Shown here piece by piece: positions 8,730 through 17,514 of a stretch of DNA of 64,000 nucleotides. Made by a program: the position numbers and the translations under genes. Source of the DNA: Alteromonadaceae bacterium 2753L.S.0a.02. GTDB taxonomy: Bacteria > Pseudomonadota > Gammaproteobacteria > Pseudomonadales > Cellvibrionaceae. The stretch is taken from the NCBI GenBank assembly GCA_007827375.1, contig VISH01000002.1, positions 3,435,001-3,499,000 on the forward strand, in the 5' to 3' direction. How positions within the stretch are numbered: the first letter of the stretch is position 1; each line of letters opens with the position of its first letter. The notes below the pieces were generated by a model. That model was not told the DNA's origin. It searched no databases and was given only the letters and a program-made list of their open reading frames with translations.

Positions 8730-9641
8730 TTAGGCCGTTTCGGGTGTCTGTCGTTGGTTGGCAGCGTTCGCAAGGAGAAAGTGCCTGCGCGTTTCAAAAC
8801 GCTCTGGTGGTACGTTGCGCAATTCCAGCCAGTAATACTGATCACTAATGACGTGTTGTAAATCTTCAAGCTTGCCACTTACCAGCGTTGGCTGAACGCG
8901 CTCGCGGGTGGCACTGGTATAATCTCCACAATAGTGCAAATCCACCACAATGTCCTTGAACTTTTGGGGTAACTCGCCCCAATTAACTGTACCGTATTTA
9001 TCCGCCACATCGACTCTGCGGCATATTCTTTTAACGAAACCACTGAGCTCGCTGTATAAGATCTGGTGCAGTCGGTATTGGGATTCCAATGAAATTTCGA
9101 TGCGGTTATAGCCCATATCCTGAAGGAACTTACGTGCTTTACCCCCAGTCAAATGTCGGCAGCTGGCCAGGTTACGGGCATCATTAACATCAACACAGGC
9201 TTCGCTTAAATCACTGAAAATTTCCTGTTCCGATCGATCTTTTAAACTGTAACCTCTGCCAATAACCACACCGGAATTTGCATCAGGAACATGCGGTTTA
9301 CGGCTAAACTGACGGCCTCTGGTTTCACTGCCACAGGCTTCAAAAGTAAGTAAGCCTTTTTCTGGGAGCAGCCAATCGGTATTCGGGTCTGAAGTACAGC
9401 AGATAGATTCTTGAGCGGTGTTGTCGGAAAAATCGCCAAATCGAACCAATGAATCTTCCAGGTGAGCATTGGGAACCAAAATAACGTCCCCACTACGCAC
9501 ATATTCAGGGTCAGCGCGATAATGAGGGTTTGCCGATAGCAATTGGTTGAGTGTTACGCGAAAACGGCGGGCGACAAGCAGCAGATTCTCACCAGTCTGC
9601 AAGGCATACTCAAACTCACCATTTTTTTTGGAGTGATTCAT
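8730..9641 (-). CDS. LysM-domain protein with pesticin/T4-lysozyme-like muramidase domain
   Basis: A 303-residue protein. Residues ~12-57 form one LysM peptidoglycan-binding repeat (GENLLLVARRF ... VRSGDVILVP). After a linker, residues ~98-290 resemble the pesticin/phage-lysozyme-like family: LTFEACGSE with a likely catalytic Glu101, then SGVVIGRGYSLKDRS, and later LPQKFKDIVVDLHY and VPPERFETRRHFLL. Predicted activity is cleavage of the glycan strand. There is no signal peptide, so how it reaches the wall is unclear. The ATG at 9641 follows GGAG by 8 bases. The domain assignment is by pattern, not alignment. Confidence 0.7.
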   Translation of the reverse strand: MNHSKKNGEFEYALQTGENLLLVARRFRVTLNQLLSANPHYRADPEYVRSGDVILVPNAHLEDSLVRFGDFSDNTAQESICCTSDPNTDWLLPEKGLLTFEACGSETRGRQFSRKPHVPDANSGVVIGRGYSLKDRSEQEIFSDLSEACVDVNDARNLASCRHLTGGKARKFLQDMGYNRIEISLESQYRLHQILYSELSGFVKRICRRVDVADKYGTVNWGELPQKFKDIVVDLHYCGDYTSATRERVQPTLVSGKLEDLQHVISDQYYWLELRNVPPERFETRRHFLLANAANQRQTPETA

Positions 9642-9853
9642 GGAGCGACTCCGACACATCCTTTCTTCGTTTTGGAATAAGTGCGGGATCAATATCCATT
9701 GCAAGTTTTACAAAAGTATTACATGGCAGAAATAAGCAAAAACGATTTAGGTGCAAATACATCCAGCACACATACAATTTACGTGATTTAGAGCAGGCTG
9801 GAGGCAAAGCCCTTATTTTGAAATCGTCAATTTTATGTAACAATGCAGACCAT

Positions 9854-9930
9854 CGGAGCGTAGCTCAGCCTGGTAGAGCACTGCCTTCGGGAGGCAGGGG
9901 TCGGAGGTTCGAATCCTCTCGCTCCGACCA
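9854..9930 (+). tRNA. proK: tRNA-Pro (anticodon CGG)
   Basis: A 77-nt cloverleaf with acceptor stem CGGAGCG/CGCTCCG, D arm GCTCAGCCTGGTAGAGC and anticodon stem CTGCC/GGCAG. The loop TTCGGGA gives anticodon CGG, which reads codon CCG. The T arm is GGAGGTTCGAATCCTC and CCA is encoded. It closely matches E. coli proK. No integrase or att-like repeat is next to it. Confidence 0.97.
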
Positions 9931-9991
9931 ATTTTACATCATCAATCCCGCCCCCCATTCTGAAGTTTCTCTGTATATTTTCTCAAGTAAT

Positions 9992-10020
9992 CGATTGTTT
10001 TCAGAGCAATCGTTTAATTT
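9992..10020 (+). terminator. Possible terminator after tRNA-Pro
   Basis: A 6-bp hairpin, CGATTG (9992-9997) and CAATCG (10007-10012), is followed by TTTAATTTT. It lies 62 bases after the tRNA and could end that transcript. The stem is short and AT-rich, so this is tentative. Confidence 0.35.
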
Positions 10021-10107
10021 TCTGAATCAATCCTCATTGCGGATTTATTAACTCTATAACAATTTTATTGGCTAAACCTCAGGGTATCGTTTTACATGCT
10101 TTAAATA

Positions 10108-10138
10108 CAAAAAAACCGGGTATTAACCCGGTTTTTTT
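10108..10138. terminator. Bidirectional rho-independent terminator
   Basis: The stem AACCGGGT/ACCCGGTT has a 4-base loop, with an A-run on the left and a T-run on the right, so it can work in both directions. It sits 21 bases past the stop of the minus-strand PEP-CTERM gene and would also stop plus-strand transcription from the tRNA side. Confidence 0.85.
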
Positions 10139-10158
10139 AAGTCACAAATGCGCTCTAC

Positions 10159-11088
10159 TTATGCACGTTTTTTACGACCCATGCGTGAGAGACCAAACGC
10201 CAACAACGCTGTGCCGAACAGCACACTGGAACCAGGTAATGGTACTGGGTTAACTTTGTGGGTGTAATTGTAGTCGTGGATTTGGCGTTGAGTAACCAGC
10301 GAGCCAGCAGCCAAAGAACCATCCAGGGTACCCATCAAGGTAACATCCGCATTGATCGCCAGAATTGAACCAACCACCGGGTTAGAGATGGTTAAATCTT
10401 CAGCTTCGAAAAAATTCCAAAGAATATCTTCAGCTCCCAGACCACTGTTACCCGACAGATCCAAGCCGGGAAAGTTATAACTTGAGCCGGTGTTAAGGTT
10501 CTGGGTGCCCGAGATATTAATCACCAGGCTATCTGCTGCAACGCCGGAAAAATTGAAATTCGTGTTTTGTTTAAAAAGGTCTTCAAACGAGATATCAAAA
10601 AACGCGATATCTGCATCGCCAGAATAGCTGAATGCACCATTGTTAAAACTGGCCATGTTACCAGCGGTGGTCATGCCGCTCAGAGTAGTACTGGCAGTTT
10701 GCAGGTCAGAGACCACGCCATCAATGCTGAGACTGCTGTCATGAATCACAGTGGCGCCAGCGCCATGTAATTCAACGTTGCTGCCGGAGCCGATCTCGCC
10801 ACCAATTACCAAATTTCCCGATTTGACCTTAACCTGGTTGGCTGTGATATCACCCACCACCTTGAGGGAATCGATAACAGGTGCAGGCGCAACTGTAGTC
10901 GCAAATTCAGAAGCTCCGCCCGTAAGGTTGCCGCCAATAAAGGTTGTACCCCATACAGAGCCCCCTTCGTGCTTGTAGTCTCCCGCAACGACAAGGTTGT
11001 ACTCATCGAGAGGAATACTCATAGCCATTGCGCCAGCACTAACGCTCATGGCAGTCGCCAAACAAAATGATCCTAATAATTTTTTCAC
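10159..11088 (-). CDS. Choice-of-anchor A family protein with PEP-CTERM-type sorting signal
   Basis: A 309-residue exported protein. The N-terminal signal peptide (about residues 1-23) is followed by a choice-of-anchor A domain (YNLVVAGDYKHEGGSVWG start; repeated Val/Gly-rich beta segments). The C-terminus has the tripartite PEP-CTERM layout: VPLPGS motif, a hydrophobic helix (VLFGTALLAFGLS) and a basic RMGRKKRA tail. Such tails are recognised by exosortase/archaeosortase-type enzymes in polysaccharide-producing bacteria. The motif is PLPG rather than PEP. The GTG start follows GGGGAC by about 6 bases. No exosortase gene is in the window, and the function is unknown. Confidence 0.82.
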   Translation of the reverse strand: MKKLLGSFCLATAMSVSAGAMAMSIPLDEYNLVVAGDYKHEGGSVWGTTFIGGNLTGGASEFATTVAPAPVIDSLKVVGDITANQVKVKSGNLVIGGEIGSGSNVELHGAGATVIHDSSLSIDGVVSDLQTASTTLSGMTTAGNMASFNNGAFSYSGDADIAFFDISFEDLFKQNTNFNFSGVAADSLVINISGTQNLNTGSSYNFPGLDLSGNSGLGAEDILWNFFEAEDLTISNPVVGSILAINADVTLMGTLDGSLAAGSLVTQRQIHDYNYTHKVNPVPLPGSSVLFGTALLAFGLSRMGRKKRA

Positions 11089-11460
11089 GATAAAGTCCCC
11101 TTACAACTGTCCAGTAAATTTTTATCGCTGCTATAAAGGCCAATTCATTTCTGTTACTTGGCTCTCAATATCAGCATTTTTATTACAATAAGCAAAAAAC
11201 TCACCAAAGTTAATAAGTGAAAGATATAAGCTCACAAACCCTGGAAAATTGGGGCGTTGAAACAGGTGACAAAAAATGACCAGTTTAGGATGACGAACTG
11301 GAATGTAAGGAGGGTAAAATTAATCGACAGAAATTCGATAATCAGTACTTACTTTTTGCGTAACTCGCTGATTTTTGTGCCATAATTTTTCGCTAGTTCG
11401 GAGAGAATATCCGGCACACCAAGGCGTGAAAACCTTTATAAGATTAAAGTACCAACAGCA
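11089..11460. other. Intergenic region upstream of the PEP-CTERM gene
   Basis: 372 bases without a credible gene, AT-rich on the PEP-CTERM side. The only distinct element is a perfect inverted repeat, CCAGTT (11280-11285) and AACTGG (11296-11301), about 190 bases upstream of the PEP-CTERM start. It could be an operator. I looked for a sigma-54 -24/-12 element, as some PEP-CTERM genes have, and saw no good match. Confidence 0.4.
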
Positions 11461-12021
11461 TTACCAAGGAAATAACAGGCCCTCAGCAACCTGCTGAGCC
11501 TTATCACTACCAAACAAACATTGAACCAAGGTCAACGCAAATTCAGTGGCACTCCCGGGACCCTGGCTGGTGACCAATTTGCCATCTACCACAACGCGTT
11601 CTTGAGAAATCCTAGCCACTTGCTCGGCAAGTTCCGCCTGAAAACCGGGATAGCATGTTGCTGTTTTTAGAGAAATTAATTGATGTCGGCCCAATACCAC
11701 AGCGGGCGCTGCGCAGATTGCACCCAGCCACTTGTCGGCGGCCAATTGGGTACGAATTAACTCGATTAGCGGAGCGCAGTTTGATAAATGCTCGGCGCCG
11801 GGCATACCCCCAGGGAGTGCGATTAAATCCCACTCAGCAGCGCAATCAGTAATCAAGCAGTCGGCCATAAGTTTAATGCCACGTGACGCCGTAATGGTGA
11901 GCTGCTGCGGCATCACTGATGCCGTGCAAACTTGTGCGCCCGCGCGTACCAGGACATCGGTAATGGTAACGGCTTCCATTTCTTCCGTGCCATCGGCAAC
12001 GGCTACCAGTACTTTAACCAT
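11461..12021 (-). CDS. yajL: DJ-1/YajL family protein
   Basis: A 186-residue single-domain DJ-1/PfpI protein. The conserved cysteine lies at the nucleophile elbow (GAICAAPAVVL, about residue 104) and the conserved acid in ADGTEEMEAV (about residues 13-16). The GGMPGAEHL segment is typical. Family members are assigned as protein or nucleotide deglycases, glyoxalase III or chaperones; which applies is unsettled. It is the last gene of a minus-strand run that begins with ccoG, 10 bases after the SafE-like gene. Confidence 0.88.
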   Translation of the reverse strand: MVKVLVAVADGTEEMEAVTITDVLVRAGAQVCTASVMPQQLTITASRGIKLMADCLITDCAAEWDLIALPGGMPGAEHLSNCAPLIELIRTQLAADKWLGAICAAPAVVLGRHQLISLKTATCYPGFQAELAEQVARISQERVVVDGKLVTSQGPGSATEFALTLVQCLFGSDKAQQVAEGLLFPW

Positions 12022-12031
12022 AACGACCTCG

Positions 12032-12751
12032 CTAGTGATGGTGGTGGTGCATGGTGTGCGATGGCTCGATGATACCCAGCACAGTCAGTAACAACTTCAC
12101 AACGGGATACAAAGTATACAACCCATAGGCAATAAAAATCACACCGAAAAAACGCCTTACCCAAGCATGTGCGATGGTTTTTTTAATGTAATCGCTGGCG
12201 AGCCCACCGGCCAACACCGCAGGCATAGTGCCTAAACCGAAAACCAGCATGACCGTAAAACCACCGCCAAAATTGGCTTGCGCCGCTGCATATACCAGCG
12301 CCGAGTAAACCAGTCCGCAAGGTAACCAACCCCAAATAAAACCGAGTAAGAGCGCGCCTTGCACATTTTTTACTGGCATGAGTTTCTGCGACAAAGGGGC
12401 GAATATTTTCCAAATACGACTTCCTGCTTTTTCGAGGACAGCGAGAGCTCTCCACCAATCCGCCAAATACAACCCCATGCCCACCAACAGCACCCCTGAA
12501 AGGGTGCGTAGAATTGGCAGAGGTGTTAGTTCATCCAACAGTCCGGCCATCGACGCTGCAACACCGCCGATTAAGGCATAACTCAAAATTCTTCCCAGGT
12601 TGTAGGTCATCAAAATAAACAGGGAATAAACTTTGCCATTTGCCTGATTGGCAAAAGCCAATGCAGCTGCTATGCCGCCACACATTCCCAGGCAATGACC
12701 TGCGCCCAGAATTCCCAACATAAATGCCGCAGCGATACTCTCAGGATTCAT
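12032..12751 (-). CDS. Sulfite exporter TauE/SafE family membrane protein linked to cbb3 oxidase assembly
   Basis: A 239-residue inner-membrane protein with about six hydrophobic segments. The N-terminal LGAGHCLGMCGG motif has two cysteines and a histidine, and GFIWGWLPCGLVY is another family signature. This branch of the family commonly sits beside ccoS/ccoI and is suspected to help copper handling for cbb3 oxidase. It overlaps ccoS by 11 bases, supporting one operon. The C-terminus ends SHTMHHHHH, a natural metal-binding tail. The transport substrate is not proven; 'sulfite exporter' is only the family name. Confidence 0.85.
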   Translation of the reverse strand: MNPESIAAAFMLGILGAGHCLGMCGGIAAALAFANQANGKVYSLFILMTYNLGRILSYALIGGVAASMAGLLDELTPLPILRTLSGVLLVGMGLYLADWWRALAVLEKAGSRIWKIFAPLSQKLMPVKNVQGALLLGFIWGWLPCGLVYSALVYAAAQANFGGGFTVMLVFGLGTMPAVLAGGLASDYIKKTIAHAWVRRFFGVIFIAYGLYTLYPVVKLLLTVLGIIEPSHTMHHHHH

Positions 12752-12962
12752 TGTTATTCTTGGTTTTTTTACTTGCTTTGTTAAGGGTTTTTGGGTTATT
12801 TACTGGCGCTTTTTTTTCTGGGAGATCCTCATCAAACAGAATGCGCCGCGCCTCCGTTTCGAGATCATCGTATTGACCAGACTTTACAGCCCAGAAAAAA
12901 ATCGCTATTGCGATGATTACAAACACAATCGCAATTGGAATAAGAATTAAAAGACTTTCCAA
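12741..12962 (-). CDS. ccoS: cbb3-type cytochrome oxidase assembly protein CcoS
   Basis: A 73-residue protein with one membrane helix (about residues 4-26) and the family signature WAVKSGQYDDLETEARRILFDED. CcoS is needed for heme/copper insertion into the CcoN subunit in Rhodobacter. It starts with TTG, supported by the MESL family N-terminus and a GGAAGG a few bases upstream. It lies 28 bases after ccoI. The Lys/Asn-rich tail after residue 50 is not conserved in general. Confidence 0.92.
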   Translation of the reverse strand: MESLLILIPIAIVFVIIAIAIFFWAVKSGQYDDLETEARRILFDEDLPEKKAPVNNPKTLNKASKKTKNNNES

Positions 12963-12990
12963 AGCGCCTTCCTATACCACGACGGTAATT

Positions 12991-15414
12991 TTATGGTTGC
13001 GCGGTTTCTGCGCGGGAAATCCGCATGGCATTCAGCACAACAATTAACGAACTGAATGACATCCCCAACGCAGCTAACCACGGAGGGAGAATACCAGCGG
13101 CCGCAACCGGCAGAGCGATAAGATTATACACCAGCGCCCATGTCAGATTTTGTCGTATGGTTCGCTGCACGCGTGCTGAGAGCAACATGGCTTGAGGAAT
13201 CGCCATTAAGTTTCCATTGAGTAGCACACAATCAGCTCTGGATTGTGCCAGGCGAGTCGCACTGCCCATAGCAACTGAAACATCGGCAGCAGAAAGAATC
13301 GGCACATCATTAATACCATCTCCCACCATCAACACCCGTTCGCCTGCGCTGTGACGTGATTTTAACCACGCCAGTTTATCGGCGGGTAGCGCTTCTGATT
13401 CAACATGGGATATGCCCAGTTGTTCCGCAATGAGCTTCACCACAGCCTGGCGATCACCGCTTAACAAAGTGACACTGCGGTCACTTCGCTGTATTGCTTG
13501 CACAGCTGGCGCCGCTGAATCTCGCAGGCGATCGGCAAGTTTTACCCAACACACAGGCACGAAGTTTTCACCCCGTTGAATTGCCAATAATTGCCACAAC
13601 GCCGTTGGGTCTTCGTCTGGAATTTGTGCCCCTGTTGCAGCGAACTGCGCCCGGCCAAATCGATAGAATTCCCCGTGGTAGCTACCGGCGATGCCCTGCC
13701 CTTCAAACACCGCGATAGAATTCGCCTGGTGAGCCGAGTATATCGCGTTTTTAAAAGCCCCTGCGATAGGGTGGCTGGAGTGCTGCTCGAGCGCGGCGAT
13801 AACCTCAAGATAATACTGCGTACTATGCTGGGAAGAGGCCTTAGCCTGTGACGGAACTACAAGGGCGTCTACAAGTTGCATTCTCCCTTCTGTAAGCGTA
13901 CCGGTTTTATCGAACACCACATGTTGAATAGCCCCTAGAGTTTCCATTACTTGCGGGCCACTAATTAAAACGCCCAAGCGGCGTGCTTGATTCAGCCCAG
14001 CGGTAAGCGCTGCTGGTGTTGCCAACGATAACGCACAGGGGCAGGTCACCACCAATACCGATAAAACCACCCAAAACGCTTTTGATGCATCGATAAACCA
14101 CCAGCCACCACCCACTAACAATGCTAAAACCAATACCGCAGCAACAAATCGGCTCGCCACAAAATCGGCGAACGCCAACTGACGCGGCTTTTGTAATGCC
14201 GCCTGTTCAACGAGACTTTCGATAGCAGCAAGCTGGGTTTTATTGCCTGTTTGGGTAACACGCATTTGCACAGCTGTTTCGCAATTTAAGGTGCCCGCTG
14301 CAAGTCCTTCACCACACGACTTTTTTTGGGGAAGCGACTCGCCGGTCAGTAAAGATTCATCAATAAAGGCCTGAGCACTTAATAATTTGCCATCTACCGG
14401 AATAACATCGCCCGCATTAACCCACAAGGTGTCTTCTATATTAACCCCGGCCAATGGTATTGAAACATGCTCGCCAGAGGCCTCAATGCGTGTCGCTGTT
14501 AACGGTAACAGGTTGCGCAGGTTTTCGCTGGCAAACGCGCTGCTGTGCCGCGCGCGCATCTCGAGATATCGCCCTAACAGCAAAAAAAACGTGAACATGG
14601 AAACAGAATCGAAATACACATCGCCAGCGTGGGTCACCGTCGCCCATACGCTCGCACTGTAGGCAAGGCCGATCGCCAAGCTCACCGGCACATCCATATT
14701 CAAGTGTCGCAATTTTAATGCACGTGCAGCGCTATTAAAAAAAGGCGCCGCAGAAAAGAACACTACAGGCGTTGCGATCACCAGGCTGACCCATCGCAAA
14801 AACACCTGCCAATTTGTTTCAATGCCTTGTAAATCACCTGCGTAAAGCGCCACGGCAACCATGCCCACCTGCATCATGCCAATTCCGGCAACTCCCAGAC
14901 GCATTAATGCCAAATGATTTTCTTTTTTACGAATTCGCTGTGTTGTTTCCTGACGATCGGGTTGCGGCTGATACCCTATACGCTGCAATTCAGCCAGTAA
15001 TTCACTGAGGGGCTTACGATTTTTTTGCCACTGTAAAATGCAACGTCGAGTAGTGGCGTTAACACGAACCTGTGCGACACCGTCAATCTGACCAAGATGA
15101 TGTTCGATTAACCAGGCGCATGCAGCACAACTGATGCCTTGCACACTTAATTTAGCAACAGCCAAACCCTCTTCGGTTTCGTGCACAAAATCGGCCTGTA
15201 CTTCAGGCAAATCGTAACCGGCAAAATCTTTATTCAATTCCGCAGGTTTAGTGGCAAGTTGGTCTCGAAATTTATAGTAACTCCCCAACCCCCCATCACT
15301 GATGGTGAGAGCAACAATACGGCAGGCCTCGCAACAAAATACCTGCTCTGCTTCATTAATTAATGCAGTAATTTGTGAGTCTGCAGGGAGGCCACAATGA
15401 TAGCAGTCAGTCAT
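12991..15414 (-). CDS. ccoI: Copper-transporting P-type ATPase CcoI/FixI
   Basis: An 807-residue P1B-type ATPase exporting copper for cbb3 oxidase assembly. In order: a Cys-rich N-terminal segment (CYHCG ... FCCEAC), a heavy-metal-associated domain with ISCAACAW (about residue 95), membrane helices, the TGES actuator motif, the CPC copper site in VTCPCALSL, the phosphorylation motif DKTGTLTEG, and MVGDGINDVP. The N-terminal extra cysteine domain separates CcoI from CopA. It follows ccoH by 6 bases. Confidence 0.95.
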   Translation of the reverse strand: MTDCYHCGLPADSQITALINEAEQVFCCEACRIVALTISDGGLGSYYKFRDQLATKPAELNKDFAGYDLPEVQADFVHETEEGLAVAKLSVQGISCAACAWLIEHHLGQIDGVAQVRVNATTRRCILQWQKNRKPLSELLAELQRIGYQPQPDRQETTQRIRKKENHLALMRLGVAGIGMMQVGMVAVALYAGDLQGIETNWQVFLRWVSLVIATPVVFFSAAPFFNSAARALKLRHLNMDVPVSLAIGLAYSASVWATVTHAGDVYFDSVSMFTFFLLLGRYLEMRARHSSAFASENLRNLLPLTATRIEASGEHVSIPLAGVNIEDTLWVNAGDVIPVDGKLLSAQAFIDESLLTGESLPQKKSCGEGLAAGTLNCETAVQMRVTQTGNKTQLAAIESLVEQAALQKPRQLAFADFVASRFVAAVLVLALLVGGGWWFIDASKAFWVVLSVLVVTCPCALSLATPAALTAGLNQARRLGVLISGPQVMETLGAIQHVVFDKTGTLTEGRMQLVDALVVPSQAKASSQHSTQYYLEVIAALEQHSSHPIAGAFKNAIYSAHQANSIAVFEGQGIAGSYHGEFYRFGRAQFAATGAQIPDEDPTALWQLLAIQRGENFVPVCWVKLADRLRDSAAPAVQAIQRSDRSVTLLSGDRQAVVKLIAEQLGISHVESEALPADKLAWLKSRHSAGERVLMVGDGINDVPILSAADVSVAMGSATRLAQSRADCVLLNGNLMAIPQAMLLSARVQRTIRQNLTWALVYNLIALPVAAAGILPPWLAALGMSFSSLIVVLNAMRISRAETAQP

Positions 15415-15420
15415 GGATGT

Positions 15421-15927
15421 TTACTGCAAAGCAAACGTTGCGGCTTTTCTAAAATCGGCTTCGCCGCTAAGGCGCCATATTGCTTTAGGGTCGTCACCGG
15501 TATGTGCTTCCACACGAACATACCAGCGCTCAGATAATGGTGAATCCAAACTCGCTTTGTAGCCAGTGAGAGAAAAGCGTTTCAATACGTAGGTGTGATC
15601 TTTGGCAGACTTAATGGGATGGGAAAGCAATAAGGTGATAGTCTCTTCACTATCCAAGGGCTGGTTCAAGATCAAACGAATTTCGCTGGCGCCAGCATCG
15701 ATTTGCAGATCACCATGCAAACCGGTTTCGCGTGCAGCTCTCTCGGCTTCGAAACGATTATCTAACATTTTACCTTCCTGGTAGTAATCGTCACTAACCA
15801 CATCGTCGCGATACTTCACAGAGATCACCACTAATGCAATTCCCAGTATCACCACAAATACCAAAGGGCCAACAATCAGCCAGGCCCAAGGTTCACGATA
15901 CCAGGGTTTTACAATATTTGTTTCCAA
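15421..15927 (-). CDS. ccoH: FixH/CcoH family cbb3 assembly protein
   Basis: A 168-residue protein with a single N-terminal membrane segment (about residues 12-35) preceded by PWYREPWAWLIVGP, then VVSDDYYQEGK, both typical of FixH. FixH/CcoH interacts with CcoN during cbb3 assembly. The apparent start is TTG, preceded by GGGA, as no ATG lies near the conserved N-terminus. It sits 12 bases after ccoG and 6 before ccoI. Confidence 0.9.
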   Translation of the reverse strand: METNIVKPWYREPWAWLIVGPLVFVVILGIALVVISVKYRDDVVSDDYYQEGKMLDNRFEAERAARETGLHGDLQIDAGASEIRLILNQPLDSEETITLLLSHPIKSAKDHTYVLKRFSLTGYKASLDSPLSERWYVRVEAHTGDDPKAIWRLSGEADFRKAATFALQ

Positions 15928-15939
15928 TGTGTTCCCTTG

Positions 15940-17376
15940 TTATTTGTGCGGCGCTGGGCCTATAAAATTGGTGGTTTCAATGGCCTGTAGTTTATCGTTG
16001 TCAGATGCCGTTACTTTCAATATTAAAGTGGTTTTTTCGGTATCGAGTGCTTTGCGCGGCACGCTTATACGCAACGGAACCGTAAAAACTTCACCAGCAA
16101 GAATTTGTACCGGGCGATAATTTTTAACTTCAAATGGATAGTCGCCTTCAACACCTACAGAATAGGTATGAGGATTGTTATCCATATTGTTAATTTTAAC
16201 CGTGTACACATTCTGAACCTGATCGCCGCTAATGCGATACATACGCGCACCGCGATCGCGAATAACATCTACAGATAACGGGGTTCGCGTTGAGATGGTG
16301 TAGACAAAGGCCGACATCATTGCGGTTACTGCCAAAGCATAACCAATAATTCTCGGTCGCAGAAATTTAAATACACCGGTTTTGAGTTCATCTTCTGAGG
16401 TAAAACGAACCAAGCCACGCGGATACTGCATTTTGTCCATAACCGCGTTGCAGGCATCAACGCACAAGCCACAGTTAATACACTCGTATTGCAAACCGTC
16501 GCGAATGTCGATGTCGACCGGGCAAACCTGAACGCACCACGAACAATCGATGCAATCCCCCAAACCGTTCGCTTTGTAGTCATCTTTTGGCTTGCGGGCA
16601 CCGCGCGATTCCCCTCTTTTGGTATCGTAGTGTACCGACAAAGTATTGTTGTCATACATCACCGACTGGAAACGCGCATAGGGACACATGTATTTGCATA
16701 CCTGCTCACGCATCCATCCTGCATTGAGGTACGTTGCAGTGGTGAAAAAGAGTGTCCAGAAAGCGGCTACCGGGTTGGCGTCAATCGTCATCATTCCCGA
16801 TACCGAGTCGCGATAGGGCAGCAAACCCAGCAACAATTCGCGAATTGGCACAAAGTACCCAATAAAAGTAACACCGGTAATAAACGCGATTAAGACCCAA
16901 ACCGCATGTTTGCTGGATTTACGCCATATTTTATTAAAATTCCAGGGCGACTGATCGAGCTTGATCTGCTTGTTTCGATCGCCTTCAAAAAAATGTTCCA
17001 CCGAAATAAACATTAAAGTCCACACCGTTTGTGGACAGGTAAAGCCACAGTAAACACGCCCTAAGGATGTGGTTACTGTAAACAGGGTGAAAGCCGAAAT
17101 TATTAACAACCAAGCCAGCAGCATAAAATCCTGTGGCCAAAAGGTGAGCCATAACACGTGAAATTGTCGCGCAGGCAGGTCGAATAACACCGCGGGGCGG
17201 CCATCTATGACAAACCAGGGTAGCAACAGAAAACCAGCAATTAACGGTAATCCAGTGTAGCGACGAATATTTTGATAAAGACCGGTGATTTTACGCGTGT
17301 AAATTTTATCGGACTTTTCGTAGAGATTGCGGTAACGGATAGTTTGGCCATCTTCAGGCGACGATTTTTCGGACAC
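15940..17376 (-). CDS. ccoG: Cytochrome c oxidase accessory protein CcoG/FixG
   Basis: About 478 residues; a membrane-bound ferredoxin-like cupric reductase needed for cbb3 oxidase copper delivery. Visible are several membrane helices (residues ~60-230), two [4Fe-4S] motifs (CIDCSWCVQVCP and CINCGLCVDACNAV) and a C-terminal Ig-like periplasmic domain. An in-frame ATG at 17433 would give 497 residues. I prefer GTG at 17376 because AGGAG lies 9 bases upstream and the length fits the family better. It is first in the ccoGHIS run, after the ccoNOQP terminator. Confidence 0.93.
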   Translation of the reverse strand: MSEKSSPEDGQTIRYRNLYEKSDKIYTRKITGLYQNIRRYTGLPLIAGFLLLPWFVIDGRPAVLFDLPARQFHVLWLTFWPQDFMLLAWLLIISAFTLFTVTTSLGRVYCGFTCPQTVWTLMFISVEHFFEGDRNKQIKLDQSPWNFNKIWRKSSKHAVWVLIAFITGVTFIGYFVPIRELLLGLLPYRDSVSGMMTIDANPVAAFWTLFFTTATYLNAGWMREQVCKYMCPYARFQSVMYDNNTLSVHYDTKRGESRGARKPKDDYKANGLGDCIDCSWCVQVCPVDIDIRDGLQYECINCGLCVDACNAVMDKMQYPRGLVRFTSEDELKTGVFKFLRPRIIGYALAVTAMMSAFVYTISTRTPLSVDVIRDRGARMYRISGDQVQNVYTVKINNMDNNPHTYSVGVEGDYPFEVKNYRPVQILAGEVFTVPLRISVPRKALDTEKTTLILKVTASDNDKLQAIETTNFIGPAPHK

Positions 17377-17434
17377 CTTATCGAGCTCCTGCGATAATTT
17401 AGAAATAACTAATATACTATAGTCTATCCACAAG

Positions 17435-17486
17435 AAAAAAAAGCGGAAGTTCTCTGGAATCTCAAATGATCCCTCACTTCCGCTTT
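17435..17486 (-). terminator. Rho-independent terminator after ccoNOQP
   Basis: Minus-strand stem AAGCGGAAGT/ACTTCCGCTT (arms 17476-17485 and 17441-17450) with a loop of about 25 bases, followed by eight T residues. It lies 18 bases or more past the ccoP stop and separates the structural ccoNOQP transcript from ccoGHIS. Confidence 0.8.
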
Positions 17487-17514
17487 GATTGCGCTTGGCG
17501 ATTACGCTTGCGAA

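Noticed and set aside
9551..10051. 166-codon plus-strand frame across the tRNA-Pro region
   Set aside because: It runs through the tRNA and the start of the LysM gene and encodes nothing recognisable.
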